From contig JASHRR010001342.1 of assembly GCA_030037185.1 (NCBI GenBank), positions 1 to 23,129 of the forward strand: a stretch of DNA of 23,129 nt, read 5' to 3'. The stretch comes from Xanthobacteraceae bacterium. Lineage in GTDB: Bacteria > Pseudomonadota > Alphaproteobacteria > Rhizobiales > Xanthobacteraceae. The translations under genes and the position numbers were made by a program. Of this stretch, positions 1 through 7,063 are shown one piece after another; the stretch's first letter is position 1, and each line of letters opens with the position of its first letter. A model generated the notes under the pieces. That model saw nothing but the letters and a program-made list of their open reading frames with translations, did no database searches and was not told the origin of the DNA.

Positions 1-44
1 GATCAGGATCGTCGGAAAACGCGGCCTGATCCAATAATTGATGT

Positions 45-49
45 GGAGG
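45..49 (+). promoter_or_regulatory. Shine-Dalgarno that selects the ATG at 58
   Basis: GGAGG lies 8 bases before the ATG at 58. An in-frame GTG at 43 sits upstream of this site and has no ribosome-binding sequence of its own, so the ATG at 58 is the better start of the TAXI-type gene. Confidence 0.7.
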
Positions 50-57
50 TTGCGAAG

Positions 58-1068
58 ATGATATTTAAAACCGTGACACACGTGTTCATCACACTGACGC
101 TTGTTGCCGCCGCATCGGCGCAGGATTGGGGCGCAAGGTCAATCAATACGGGCGGCGAAAAAGGCGCCTACCACGCACTCTTCTGTCCGCCGCTACCGGA
201 TGCGCTCTCTAACGCCTACTTCCAAGGCTATACGTGCACGGCGAGCAAAGGCACGGTCGACAACATCGATCGCGTACTGCGCTATCCGACCAGTATCGGC
301 TTTGTCCAGCTCGACGTTTATGCTGATGAGGAGATTAGGCGCCTCGAGGAGTTCAAGAAGCTCACCGTGATCCGCAGCGACATCGCGTGCGAGGGCCTGT
401 GGATGGTCACTAAGAACCCGGATCTCAAGAACTACGGCCATATCCTGGCCCTGTCGCGACGCATTCCGTTCATCTTGCCTGCGCAGGGTAGTGGTGCGGC
501 GGCGAGCTTTGCCTTTCTGCAGGCGAACGATCCCGACGGCCTTGGCCGCGTGCCCGAGGCGAACAAGCGCTACGTGCCCGATATCGCCGCGATGTTGAAT
601 GAAACGGCTTCTAGCCACAACGGCGCGGTGGGCTTTTTCGTGCAGTTTGCCGATCCCGAGAACGCCAATATCAAGTTTCTCGTGGAGAAAGGGCTCAAAG
701 TAATTCCTGTAGCGAGCCGGGAAGTATTACGCATCAAGCTGAATGACCGCGGAATTTACCAGCTGCAGACCTTCACCCTGAAGGACGGCGGTATCTTCGT
801 CAATCCAACGGAAGCGACTACTGCGTGCACGGCCGTCGCGATTGTCACGGGAGCGCCCGAGGCGTTCGGCGATAACCGTGATAAGGCCGACGACCAGAAA
901 GATATGATCCGGAGGATCCGCGAGGTGCCGGCCGAGAAATTGCTCCCCCAGCAGAGCCGTATTAGGGCCGTAATACAACATACCAAGATACTTGCGGAGC
1001 AGGCGCTCGAGGAAATTGAGGCGGCGGTGGAAAAAGCGCGCCAGACGATCGAGGACCGCACCCAGTGA
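58..1068 (+). CDS. TAXI-family TRAP-type periplasmic solute-binding protein
   Basis: This 336-residue protein probably binds a small organic solute in the periplasm. From the ATG at 58 the N-terminus is a classic signal peptide: a short basic start (MIFK), a hydrophobic core (FITLTLVAAA) and a cleavage site after ASA, before QDW. The mature start carries GGEKGAYHALFCPPLPDAL, then a G-T-V-D-N segment and a predicted strand FVQLDVY, the layout of the TAXI family of TRAP solute receptors (usually about 320-340 residues). The last 40 residues are a charged helix rich in Glu, Lys and Arg. No TRAP membrane subunit is in the window; the next gene encodes only a small single-pass protein. TAXI proteins without adjacent permeases are known, so a sensing role is possible. 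The family call rests on remembered motifs rather than alignment; the exported binding-protein character is more secure. Confidence 0.72.
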   Translation: MIFKTVTHVFITLTLVAAASAQDWGARSINTGGEKGAYHALFCPPLPDALSNAYFQGYTCTASKGTVDNIDRVLRYPTSIGFVQLDVYADEEIRRLEEFKKLTVIRSDIACEGLWMVTKNPDLKNYGHILALSRRIPFILPAQGSGAAASFAFLQANDPDGLGRVPEANKRYVPDIAAMLNETASSHNGAVGFFVQFADPENANIKFLVEKGLKVIPVASREVLRIKLNDRGIYQLQTFTLKDGGIFVNPTEATTACTAVAIVTGAPEAFGDNRDKADDQKDMIRRIREVPAEKLLPQQSRIRAVIQHTKILAEQALEEIEAAVEKARQTIEDRTQ

Positions 1069-1093
1069 GCTCTTCGAAACGCTGGAGCACAAT

Positions 1094-1357
1094 ATGTTCT
1101 CGGCGGCGTTCAGGATGTTGCTGATAAGCTATCGTCTGTTCTGGATGGCACTGATTACAATAACGGCCGGAGCATGCGCGCTGGCGTTCCACTTTGTTTC
1201 ATTGCGCCTCGTGCGGTGGTTATGGCGACTTTCGAGGCGACCGAATCAAAGAAGCCTGTCCGAAGCACGAGGGAATCGTCAAGTGGTCGATTTCGGCAAG
1301 CGTGTGAGCACAGCCCCGATGGCGCCGCATATCACCGCTCGCGACAAGGTGCAATAA
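1094..1357 (+). CDS. Small single-pass membrane protein, hypothetical
   Basis: An 87-residue ORF begins 25 bases after the TAXI-type gene. The ATG at 1094 has GGAG at 1084-1087 with 6-base spacing, better than any upstream start in this frame. Residues 7-33 (MLLISYRLFWMALITITAGACALAFHF, quoted in part) form a strong transmembrane helix, followed by a very basic stretch with RLVRWLWRLSRRPNQ, so the C-terminal tail should be cytoplasmic. No family is recognised. Position and orientation suggest co-transcription with the binding protein. It may be a genuine small membrane protein or a remnant of a permease; the good ribosome site favours a real gene. Confidence 0.45.
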   Translation: MFSAAFRMLLISYRLFWMALITITAGACALAFHFVSLRLVRWLWRLSRRPNQRSLSEARGNRQVVDFGKRVSTAPMAPHITARDKVQ

Positions 1358-1978
1358 CGTCCAAGAAGGCGAGCAACCGATAGAAAGTCGGTTAGACAGC
1401 TCGGGTAGAAACAGCGTAAACGCTCCGACCCGATCATAGGGATTATGCCGCACGAGAAGTTGGGGTAAAAAGTTGATGCAATCGTTCGACGGTCATCTCG
1501 GACGACTCGATAGAGAGTCAATCCCAAGCGCCCAAACTGTTGCCGCGCCGCGCATGTCACTTGCGAACGCTCTAGCCGCTACAGCGAAATCAGTATTGCG
1601 CGACGCCCCACCGGCGTTCCTTCCCGGGAGGCTTTCGGACGACGGCCCCGCGGCCAAACCGCTTCGCCACTATAGGGCCGCCATCCGAAATCCTACACAC
1701 TTCAGGACGTCCGATTTTCACCCCACCAAACGGTCCAGTCATTGATGCATCGCGAGACGAATGGGCTTACTCTTGCGCTTTGCGCAGCGTGCATCTGCGT
1801 CGTGGGACGCGAGCTACTTTTCAACGGCTGGCTGCCGGCGGAAATCCCGATCAGCGCGGGGGTCTTGACCCGGCCCGTAATGCATTCGCGTTGCCGGGCC
1901 TCCCATGCACTCGCGCGCCTATTCCGTATGGCTTGCCTGTCCGTGCGGTATCCCCAGCGCGATAGCTTGTGACTCGCA
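1358..1978. other. Region without a supported gene
   Basis: Both strands hold only short ORFs with poor composition and no recognisable domain. A 48-codon minus-strand frame from an ATG at 1742 begins MTGPFGGVKIGRP but has no ribosome-binding site. No terminator, tRNA or repeat is evident. Confidence 0.5.
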
Positions 1979-2186
1979 TTATTCAAAACTCCTCAACGCG
2001 GGATGCTGTCTTACTTTTCTGAGCCAAAGCGTCACCGCAACAGCAAGCGCCGCGACGATTGCGATAGTCGAAGTCCTTATGGTGAAGTCTCCCTTTACTT
2101 TATTCTGGCCTGACCCTGCTGATTTATTATCTTCAATCGGGAGAACGCGAATTGATATTGATCAACCGCCCGAGCGTGCGCATCAT
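1979..2186 (-). pseudogene. Small single-pass membrane protein, apparently frameshifted
   Basis: On the minus strand the frame ending at the stop at 1981-1979 reads a charged segment (RVLPIEDNKSAG), then TSTIAIVAALAVAVTLWLRK, a good transmembrane helix with a basic flank, then VRQHPALRSFE and a stop. This frame opens at a stop near 2160 and has no ATG, GTG or TTG start. Just upstream, in the neighbouring frame, two ATG codons (2186 and 2183) begin MMRTLGRLINI. A one-base frame change near 2150 would join the two into a protein of about 70 residues. I read it as a small membrane protein broken by an indel. No family is recognised. It could also be a chance open frame, though its hydrophobic and charged blocks are well ordered. 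Confidence 0.35.
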
Positions 2187-2738
2187 CACTTCGCATCGTA
2201 GGCGGACTCTTGGCGATGCCGCTCGCCCCAATCCGATATCGGATCGCATCCGTCGGATAGGGCAACGATCATACACCGCTGCCTAGCGGTCCGGACAAAC
2301 TAGATCTCGCTAGATCCGAGTGCAAGCAATCGGCGGGCGGAGACAGCGAATAACTGGCCGGCGCCCGGCCGCGATAAATCACAGCCATGAGGAATGAGTC
2401 CGTCGCCTATTGGCTTTCCCCGACCCTAAGCTGTGGAAGCGACGGGTGGAGAACTCCAATGGATCGTTTCAAGCTCGGGAAAATATCAATCACTTTCGCG
2501 ATCTTAGAGAGGTCAGGCCGATCTCCTTGCGCTCCACGCCCTCAGCCGGAGCGGTGGTGCGGCCCTGGAGGCCGCCGTGCGGGCGCCCTCGCGTTGGCTC
2601 ATGGCGAGCGCCGGGGCGTGCCTCGGAACTCTCGCCTCGACTGTCGAAAAGCACGTACCGGCCGGACTCACCTAATAGCGCCGGGCCGGGCCGTAACGGC
2701 ACGGGTTTTCTCGGGCGAAACTGATTTGGATCAAGGCT
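2187..2738. other. Region without a supported gene; one GC-rich palindrome
   Basis: No convincing gene is seen. A perfect hairpin with GGCCGG and CCGGCC arms around CGC lies at 2356-2370, without a T-run, so it is not a classic terminator. A plus-strand frame near 2410 starts MAFPDPKLWKRRVENSNG but decays into low-complexity Arg/Pro/Gly sequence. Confidence 0.4.
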
Positions 2739-2957
2739 ATGTCGGCGACTGGCGCGCTAGATGCCCAAATGTGGCAACCCATCGCAACCGCGCCTTTCGA
2801 TCGTGATCTTGAGCTTGCCGTTATCGACGCATCAGGCGAGCACGCGCTCGTCTTCCCATGCCGTCGCAGCATCCTTGATGGCTGGATAAATCCTACGACA
2901 GGCAAGCGGGTCGATGTCCGTCCGACGCACTGGCGCGGTTGGAAAACTGAGCCTTAA
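2739..2957 (+). CDS. Small conserved hypothetical protein (WQPIATAPFDRDLELAV type)
   Basis: This 72-residue protein is cytoplasmic and soluble by composition. The core starts MWQPIATAPFDRDLELAVID and ends with a tryptophan-rich THWRGW motif. This WQPIATAPxD...(W)INP...RPTHWR layout is one I recognise from short hypothetical proteins common in Bradyrhizobium and in phage or island regions, without assigned function. Two starts are possible: ATG 2739, used here, and ATG 2769, where the conserved-looking part begins. Neither has an ideally spaced ribosome site (AAGG at 2733-2736 is too close to 2739). The downstream minus-strand frame overlaps its last four bases tail to tail. Confidence 0.6.
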   Translation: MSATGALDAQMWQPIATAPFDRDLELAVIDASGEHALVFPCRRSILDGWINPTTGKRVDVRPTHWRGWKTEP

Positions 2958-3500
2958 CCGCCGCGCTCCTTCCGATCCTTCTCTTGCAGCTTGACCTCTT
3001 GCTCGGCGAGCTGCCGATTGACGGGTTCCCGCTTGCCGGGATCGGTTTCACCGGCAAGCGGCTGCTTATAGTGCTCGATATTGAAATCCAGGCGCAGTTG
3101 ATCGCTCTCCGGATACGAGATCGAAGACCGATCGCTGCATCCAGGTATCACCAGGATATCCGCGAGCCCTGCAAGCGCCGCCGCGTGCTCCAGGAAGCGC
3201 TTAGCTTGCTGAGACGCCGGTTCCTTCCTCGCGGGTGCTGATCCAGACCAACGCCGGCACACCTCCGACTCGTGTATTGATCACAGTCGTCCAACTGACG
3301 TCGAGCGATGTCGCATGAAACGCTCCGCCTTCACCCACATACTCTGGGCATGCCTACCGCCGAGTAGTGCGCGCGATAGCGCCGATACCATGACCTCAGC
3401 GTTCATGTCCGCGGGTATAAAACTCGGGCGAGAGCGCCACATCTCCGATCGCAAGTTGAACGCAGTGGCTATTGCGGCACTGCAGCGCCAACGCGCCGAG
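2954..3500 (-). pseudogene. Frameshifted hypothetical protein, about 170 residues if rejoined
   Basis: The distal part is a clean minus-strand frame ending at 2954: AKRFLEHAAALAGLADILV, then IPGCSDRSS, a polar middle, and a highly charged end with QLAEQEVKLQEKDRKERGG. Its nominal GTG start at 3262 is weak and the first 20 residues look non-coding. A second frame just upstream (about 3350-3190) reads EGGAFHATSLDVSWTT, VINTRVGGVPALVWIS and stops where the first frame takes over. A third (about 3500-3360) reads DMNAEVMVSALSRALLGG. The blocks alternate strand and helix character and abut one another, so I infer one gene broken by at least two frameshifts. The last segment alone could instead be a short lipoprotein-like ORF (IPGC), but the lipobox is poor. 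No family is recognised. Confidence 0.35.
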
Positions 3501-4382
3501 ACGGGCAACAGCTGTAGGTTGGATAGGTTGGATGCACTGGTACGGCAAGTTTTGCGACGCGTCGCATCGCGCCGACGTGAAAAGCACTGAAGCAGCTCGG
3601 CCCGACCGCGGCAGCTAAAGACCTTCGCTGCGCAAGGACAAAGTTACGCAGCAGTCTGCGTCAATGCGAGGACTGGTCGCATACCCGGTGCCGGTCTTTT
3701 GACGACGGAACGCATAGCTCGCCGGTTCATGCGGGACTTTTCCTTCCTCTTCGGACAGGACTCTCACCCACTGGAATGGCAGCTAGCCTCGCTGCACCAG
3801 ACCACATGGTCATCCCCCTTCCTGTCTTCCTTTCCTGTCTTCCTGACGCTAGATAAGATAGTTGCGATACCGACCGATCGAGGGCTCACACCGGCTAAGC
3901 TAAGGGCGAATGCCGGACCCATTCTCGGAGCGCCTTTGTTTTTGATCTGGCACAAAGCGTGATCCGTAGTCTGATGCACGTTTGCTCATGTTGCGGTTCC
4001 CACCCGACTTAGGCCTGATTTGGGATCAGTCTGCGATTGGGGCATCGATTACATGCTGCAGAAACTCCACGAGGACGACGCGCGCGGATGCCAGCGTTGC
4101 TGGACTTCCCATCAGCGGCGGCGGTGCCGCTCACCACGCTGCACGCGTTGCGCGACGAGTTGCACTGGCCAACTTGGTGCGAGCATCAGCCAGAGACGCT
4201 CCAATTCGTAGTATTCCTGGGAAGCTGTTTCGTTAACAGCATCCGCGGCCTTGGCGCGGCATTCGCTCGCGCGCTGATAGCAATGGGCTATCTGCCAGGA
4301 ACTCTCGTGACGGCGCTATTCGCGGCTCTGATTTTTTGTACACATTTGTGCTTTTGAGGCAACCGCGGCTGCTGCTAGCCGA
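3501..4382. other. Region without a secure gene
   Basis: Several short plus-strand frames exist, none convincing. The best is a frame around 4100-4357 that reads LLDFPSAAAVPLTTLHALRD, then FVVFLGSCFVNSIRGLGAAF and a hydrophobic end LPGTLVTALFAALIFCTH before a stop. It resembles the tail of a membrane protein, but its start is absent and the upstream residues lie in another frame. A short direct repeat of CCTGTCTTCCT occurs near 3821-3845. Confidence 0.35.
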
Positions 4383-5324
4383 TCATTGCGACCAATCCAG
4401 GCGAGATGCGCGTCGTAGTTCGTAGACTGCATCGCAGGTCACAGCAAGTGCGAGCGGGAGCAGGAAGTAGATGCAGCGGTAAGCAACAAGCGAGGCGAGT
4501 GACGCCGCCTTCGGCGTCTGCCCCAGCATGACAACGAGCGCAGTCTCGAACACGCCCACTCCTCCTGGTACAAGGCTCAAAAACGACAGCGGCGCTGCGA
4601 TCACGTACATTCCGAGAAACGTCGCGAAATCGATAGTGGTGTGCGGCGGCAGCAGCGCGTAGAGCACCGTGCCGGCCAACACTTGGTCGACCGATGCCAG
4701 CGCAATTTGCAGGATGCTTTGCCCGACGGTGGGCAGCCGCAGCTTATAGCGGCCGACCGAAATTGGTGTCCATCGCGTTCCGACAACAACCACATATGCC
4801 AGGACAATGCCGAGCAGCACGATTCCGCCGATGAGCAGAAACTGCTGCGGTAGGTTCAAAATGGAAGCCAACTCGGCCGGATTGAGTACGAACATCAATC
4901 CGGCAACCGCTGCAACCCCGAGCGCGTAAGTCAAGATACAGAACGCAATGACCTCTCCAATCTCGAACGCCGTGAGGCCGAAACCCGAATAGATGCGGTA
5001 ACGCATCGATCCGCCGGATACGAGTGCGAATCCGAGTGTATGGCTGAACGCAAAAGCGATGAACGACGCAAACACAACTTGCCAAAAGCGTAGGGCGCGC
5101 CCCGCGTAGTTCAGCGCCAGAAAATCATAACCAGTGAGCAGCAGGTAACTTGCCGCCGTGAGCGCCGCCGCGCCGAGAAGGCGCGTCCTCGGCAGCGCCG
5201 CCACGTAATCGGCAACATCCTTTAGCCGCGTATTCCGAAGCTCCTGGTAGAGCACGAAGAGTGCGCCGACGAACATTATCAGCGCGACTGCGAGCGTCAG
5301 ACGGTTGATGGACTTGCGCGTCAC
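4383..5324 (-). CDS. Lysylphosphatidylglycerol synthetase/flippase-domain membrane protein (MprF N-terminal / YbhN type)
   Basis: A 313-residue integral membrane protein, mostly hydrophobic, with about eight predicted helices starting at NRLTLAVALIMFVGALFVL. The segment SGGSMRYRIYSGFGLTAFEIG followed by VIAFCILTYALGV (quoted in part), and the later LVPGGVGVFETALVVML, are hallmarks of the MprF flippase domain and the UPF0104/YbhN family. MprF flips lysyl-phosphatidylglycerol; YbhN-like proteins are stand-alone versions of unknown substrate. The protein ends shortly after the last helix (YELRRASRLDWSQ), so the cytosolic aminoacyl-transferase domain of bifunctional MprF is missing. The length fits the roughly 320-residue stand-alone family, so it need not be truncated. 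The start is a GTG at 5324 with only a weak GGGA upstream. No lipid synthetase gene lies nearby. Confidence 0.82.
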   Translation of the reverse strand: MTRKSINRLTLAVALIMFVGALFVLYQELRNTRLKDVADYVAALPRTRLLGAAALTAASYLLLTGYDFLALNYAGRALRFWQVVFASFIAFAFSHTLGFALVSGGSMRYRIYSGFGLTAFEIGEVIAFCILTYALGVAAVAGLMFVLNPAELASILNLPQQFLLIGGIVLLGIVLAYVVVVGTRWTPISVGRYKLRLPTVGQSILQIALASVDQVLAGTVLYALLPPHTTIDFATFLGMYVIAAPLSFLSLVPGGVGVFETALVVMLGQTPKAASLASLVAYRCIYFLLPLALAVTCDAVYELRRASRLDWSQ

Positions 5325-5714
5325 GATTGCATCCCACTTTCGCCTTCGGCACGAACTTAGCTAAATTACAAACGCTGCGGGCCGCAAAGTATGACATTGC
5401 GGCTAAGGCGATCGTCGCGAGAGCAGCGCGGCGATCTAGTTTCACATTCGTCATCTTGATCCGCGTCACCGGCGACGCGAGTTGAGCGGGTGTTCATGGC
5501 ATCGATCGTGGTGTGTAGCAACAGCGTAAATTCCCGCGCACAGTGAGGGTGCGCAATCTGGACAATCGCTTGGATTTGGAACATTTCTCGTCTTCGATTT
5601 GGACGGCAAGGGCGGGCGCCCGCACCAGCAGCAATAAGATTGGCCCCGGCGGCAAACTTCGGATGGAGGAGGTGCTGGCCGCGCTCTGGCCGCTTGCGGC
5701 AGGCAGGGCAACAA
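5325..5714. other. Region upstream of the flippase-domain gene; possible short ORF
   Basis: A minus-strand ATG at 5454 opens a frame reading MTNVKLDRRAALATIALAAM and then SYFAARSVCNLAKFVPKAK. It resembles an exported or membrane-anchored N-terminus but runs out of frame into the flippase-domain gene and has no defined end of its own. It may be a chance frame or a decayed gene. Nothing else is supported here. Confidence 0.3.
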
Positions 5715-5991
5715 GCTTTTGTCGCCGCCTTCGTCATCGAAGAGGTTGGCGTAGATCGGCGTGGTGAAGCTCGGATCGGCGAGCTTGACCGAGAGGTAAT
5801 CGCGGCCCTCGACGGAGCGCTTTGACCACGCGGCACCGATCTGCGCATAGGCGAAGACTCGGTGGTCAGGCGCCGCTCATCCGGCCGGTCTCCGGAACGA
5901 TGCGGACGCCTTTGGCCTGGACGCTGAGCGTGACGATCTCGCCGTGGAACTCGTTGGTAGCGGACTTCTTGAAGGAACCGATGATTGCCAT
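5715..5991 (-). pseudogene. DUF736 family gene, inactivated by frameshifts
   Basis: From the ATG at 5991 the minus strand reads MAIIGSFKKSATNEFHGEIV, then [20 protein letters not shown], and hits TGA near 5873. One base out of frame the protein continues [20 protein letters not shown], then [31 protein letters not shown]. This is the full order of DUF736: an ATIGxF-like start, a central P-D-[HY]-R-[VI]-[17 protein letters not shown] and PIYANL. The expected C-terminal tail (usually SLIWSR or similar) is lost after 5715, so there is a second lesion. DUF736 proteins are small, of unknown function, and typical of rhizobial plasmids and integrative conjugative elements, so this is a good marker for a decayed element. 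Assignment of the family is confident; inactivation follows from the visible stop. Confidence 0.8.
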
Positions 5992-6360
5992 GTCGTCTCA
6001 CCTTGGCTGTTCGGGCGCGCGACCATCGCGGCCTCGATGGCGATCGACAGGCCGCAGGCGATCGCCGACGGCGCCTTAAGGCCAGAGGTGCCGGTCGCGC
6101 GCCAAACAGCCTTTCAAGGAGAAGACGTGGCGGAGATGGTTCGTGCAAGAGGCCGGGCGCAACGGGCGAAGGAACAGAAACCTGACGTAGGGAAAGGCGG
6201 TCTCAGCCATCCGGAACGAGGGCCAGCGCTCGCATCGCAGACAGCCGCGTTTGTCGGCTACGGCAGCGGTGCCCTTGAATTGAACCCTCGCGGGGACCGC
6301 TTGTTTGCGGTCCGGCTTGACGCCCAGCACCCGCCGATCACCGAACCGGGGAGATGACGC
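5992..6360. other. Region without a supported gene, upstream of the DUF736 remnant
   Basis: On the minus strand one frame just before the DUF736 ATG reads LKAPSAIACGLSIAIEAAMV and then ARPNSQGETT, which looks protein-like, but it has no start codon and overlaps the DUF736 start out of frame. It may be the tail of another degraded element gene. Nothing else is recognised. Confidence 0.3.
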
Positions 6361-6620
6361 GTGCTGCGTGAGAAGATCATTATCCGCGACGGCCGCGTAG
6401 TTGAGTCGAACTTTAACGACTACGAAGTTACGCGGATGTCCGACGCGCCCAATGTCCTGGTGAGGGTGGTTTCGACTGACAGGCCATCGACCGGCGCCGG
6501 CGAGGACGCGTGCCGCTCGCCGCCTGCGCGGGTCGGCAATGCGAGTGCAACCCTCACCAGCGTTGCCTGCGCGCGCTGCCGGAGCGCCGACCGCTGAGGG
6601 GATTTCGCTGCTCGGACCCG
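6361..6620 (+). pseudogene. C-terminal relic of a molybdenum hydroxylase large subunit (xanthine/aldehyde dehydrogenase, IorB-like)
   Basis: The plus frame from 6361 reads REKIIIRDGRVVESNFNDYE, then VTRMSDAPNVLVRVVSTDRP and STGAGE. This matches the end of molybdopterin-binding subunits of the xanthine dehydrogenase family: (I/V)x(I/V)RDGRVxQSNFxDYxxxRxxxxPxVxVxxVxSxxxPxGxGE. Intact members then continue with PPxAPAxxNAxxxxTGxRxRxLPL. Here the equivalent residues are scattered over different frames after about 6507 (PPARVGNASATLTS in one, QRCLRALPERR in another), showing at least two further indels. The preceding 650 or so residues of the subunit are absent. This is a dead fragment. Such enzymes often pair with c-type cytochromes, and a decayed cytochrome lies at 11990-12225, but a link is only a guess. 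Confidence 0.72.
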
Positions 6621-7063
6621 CAATCGGTGCGGGAAAGGGTCGCAATCGCGGTGGGTGCTTCGCCTTCATTTTTCGAAGGCAATGATGAGGAACCGTAAGA
6701 TGGCTCGAAAGCTTGAGCGCGCCACGTCCAAGTTCGCGAGGCCGCTTTGATCGAGCGCAGTCTGTCCGAGCGGAACCGACGGGCGATGGTGTCACGTTTT
6801 TATAGTGTAATTCGAGGGTTCCGGAAAAAATTTTGCGAGCGGCATTACTCGCCCGTGGGCAGGAAGCACCGCTGGACCATTCCGTTACCGGACATTCGCG
6901 CGACACATGGAGCTGGCCCTCGACAGTCGCGGAAGGTATGGTACAAGCGGGCCATATTCGATCAGACAGGGCGCGTTTTGCATCAGTCTCGGCTACCTCG
7001 CACTTGCCCCTCGAAGGTTGCCATCCGTGCCCCAAAACCCTTCCGGGATGGTCAGCACCGCCG
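6621..7063. other. Gene-free leader region before the OPT transporter
   Basis: No gene is supported. An open frame in phase with the transporter extends upstream to 6833, but its residues are unlike a coding sequence. AT-rich patches at about 6797-6830 (TTTTTATAGTGTAAT and GGAAAAAATTTTG) could contain a promoter; no clear -35/-10 pair was identified. Confidence 0.4.

Noticed and set aside
2356..2370. Perfect GC-rich hairpin as a terminator
   Set aside because: No T-run follows on either strand and no gene ends nearby.
6833..7063. N-terminal extension of the OPT transporter frame
   Set aside because: The added 77 residues are unlike coding sequence and would put a polar random segment before the normal OPT N-terminus; the ATG at 7064 fits the family length.
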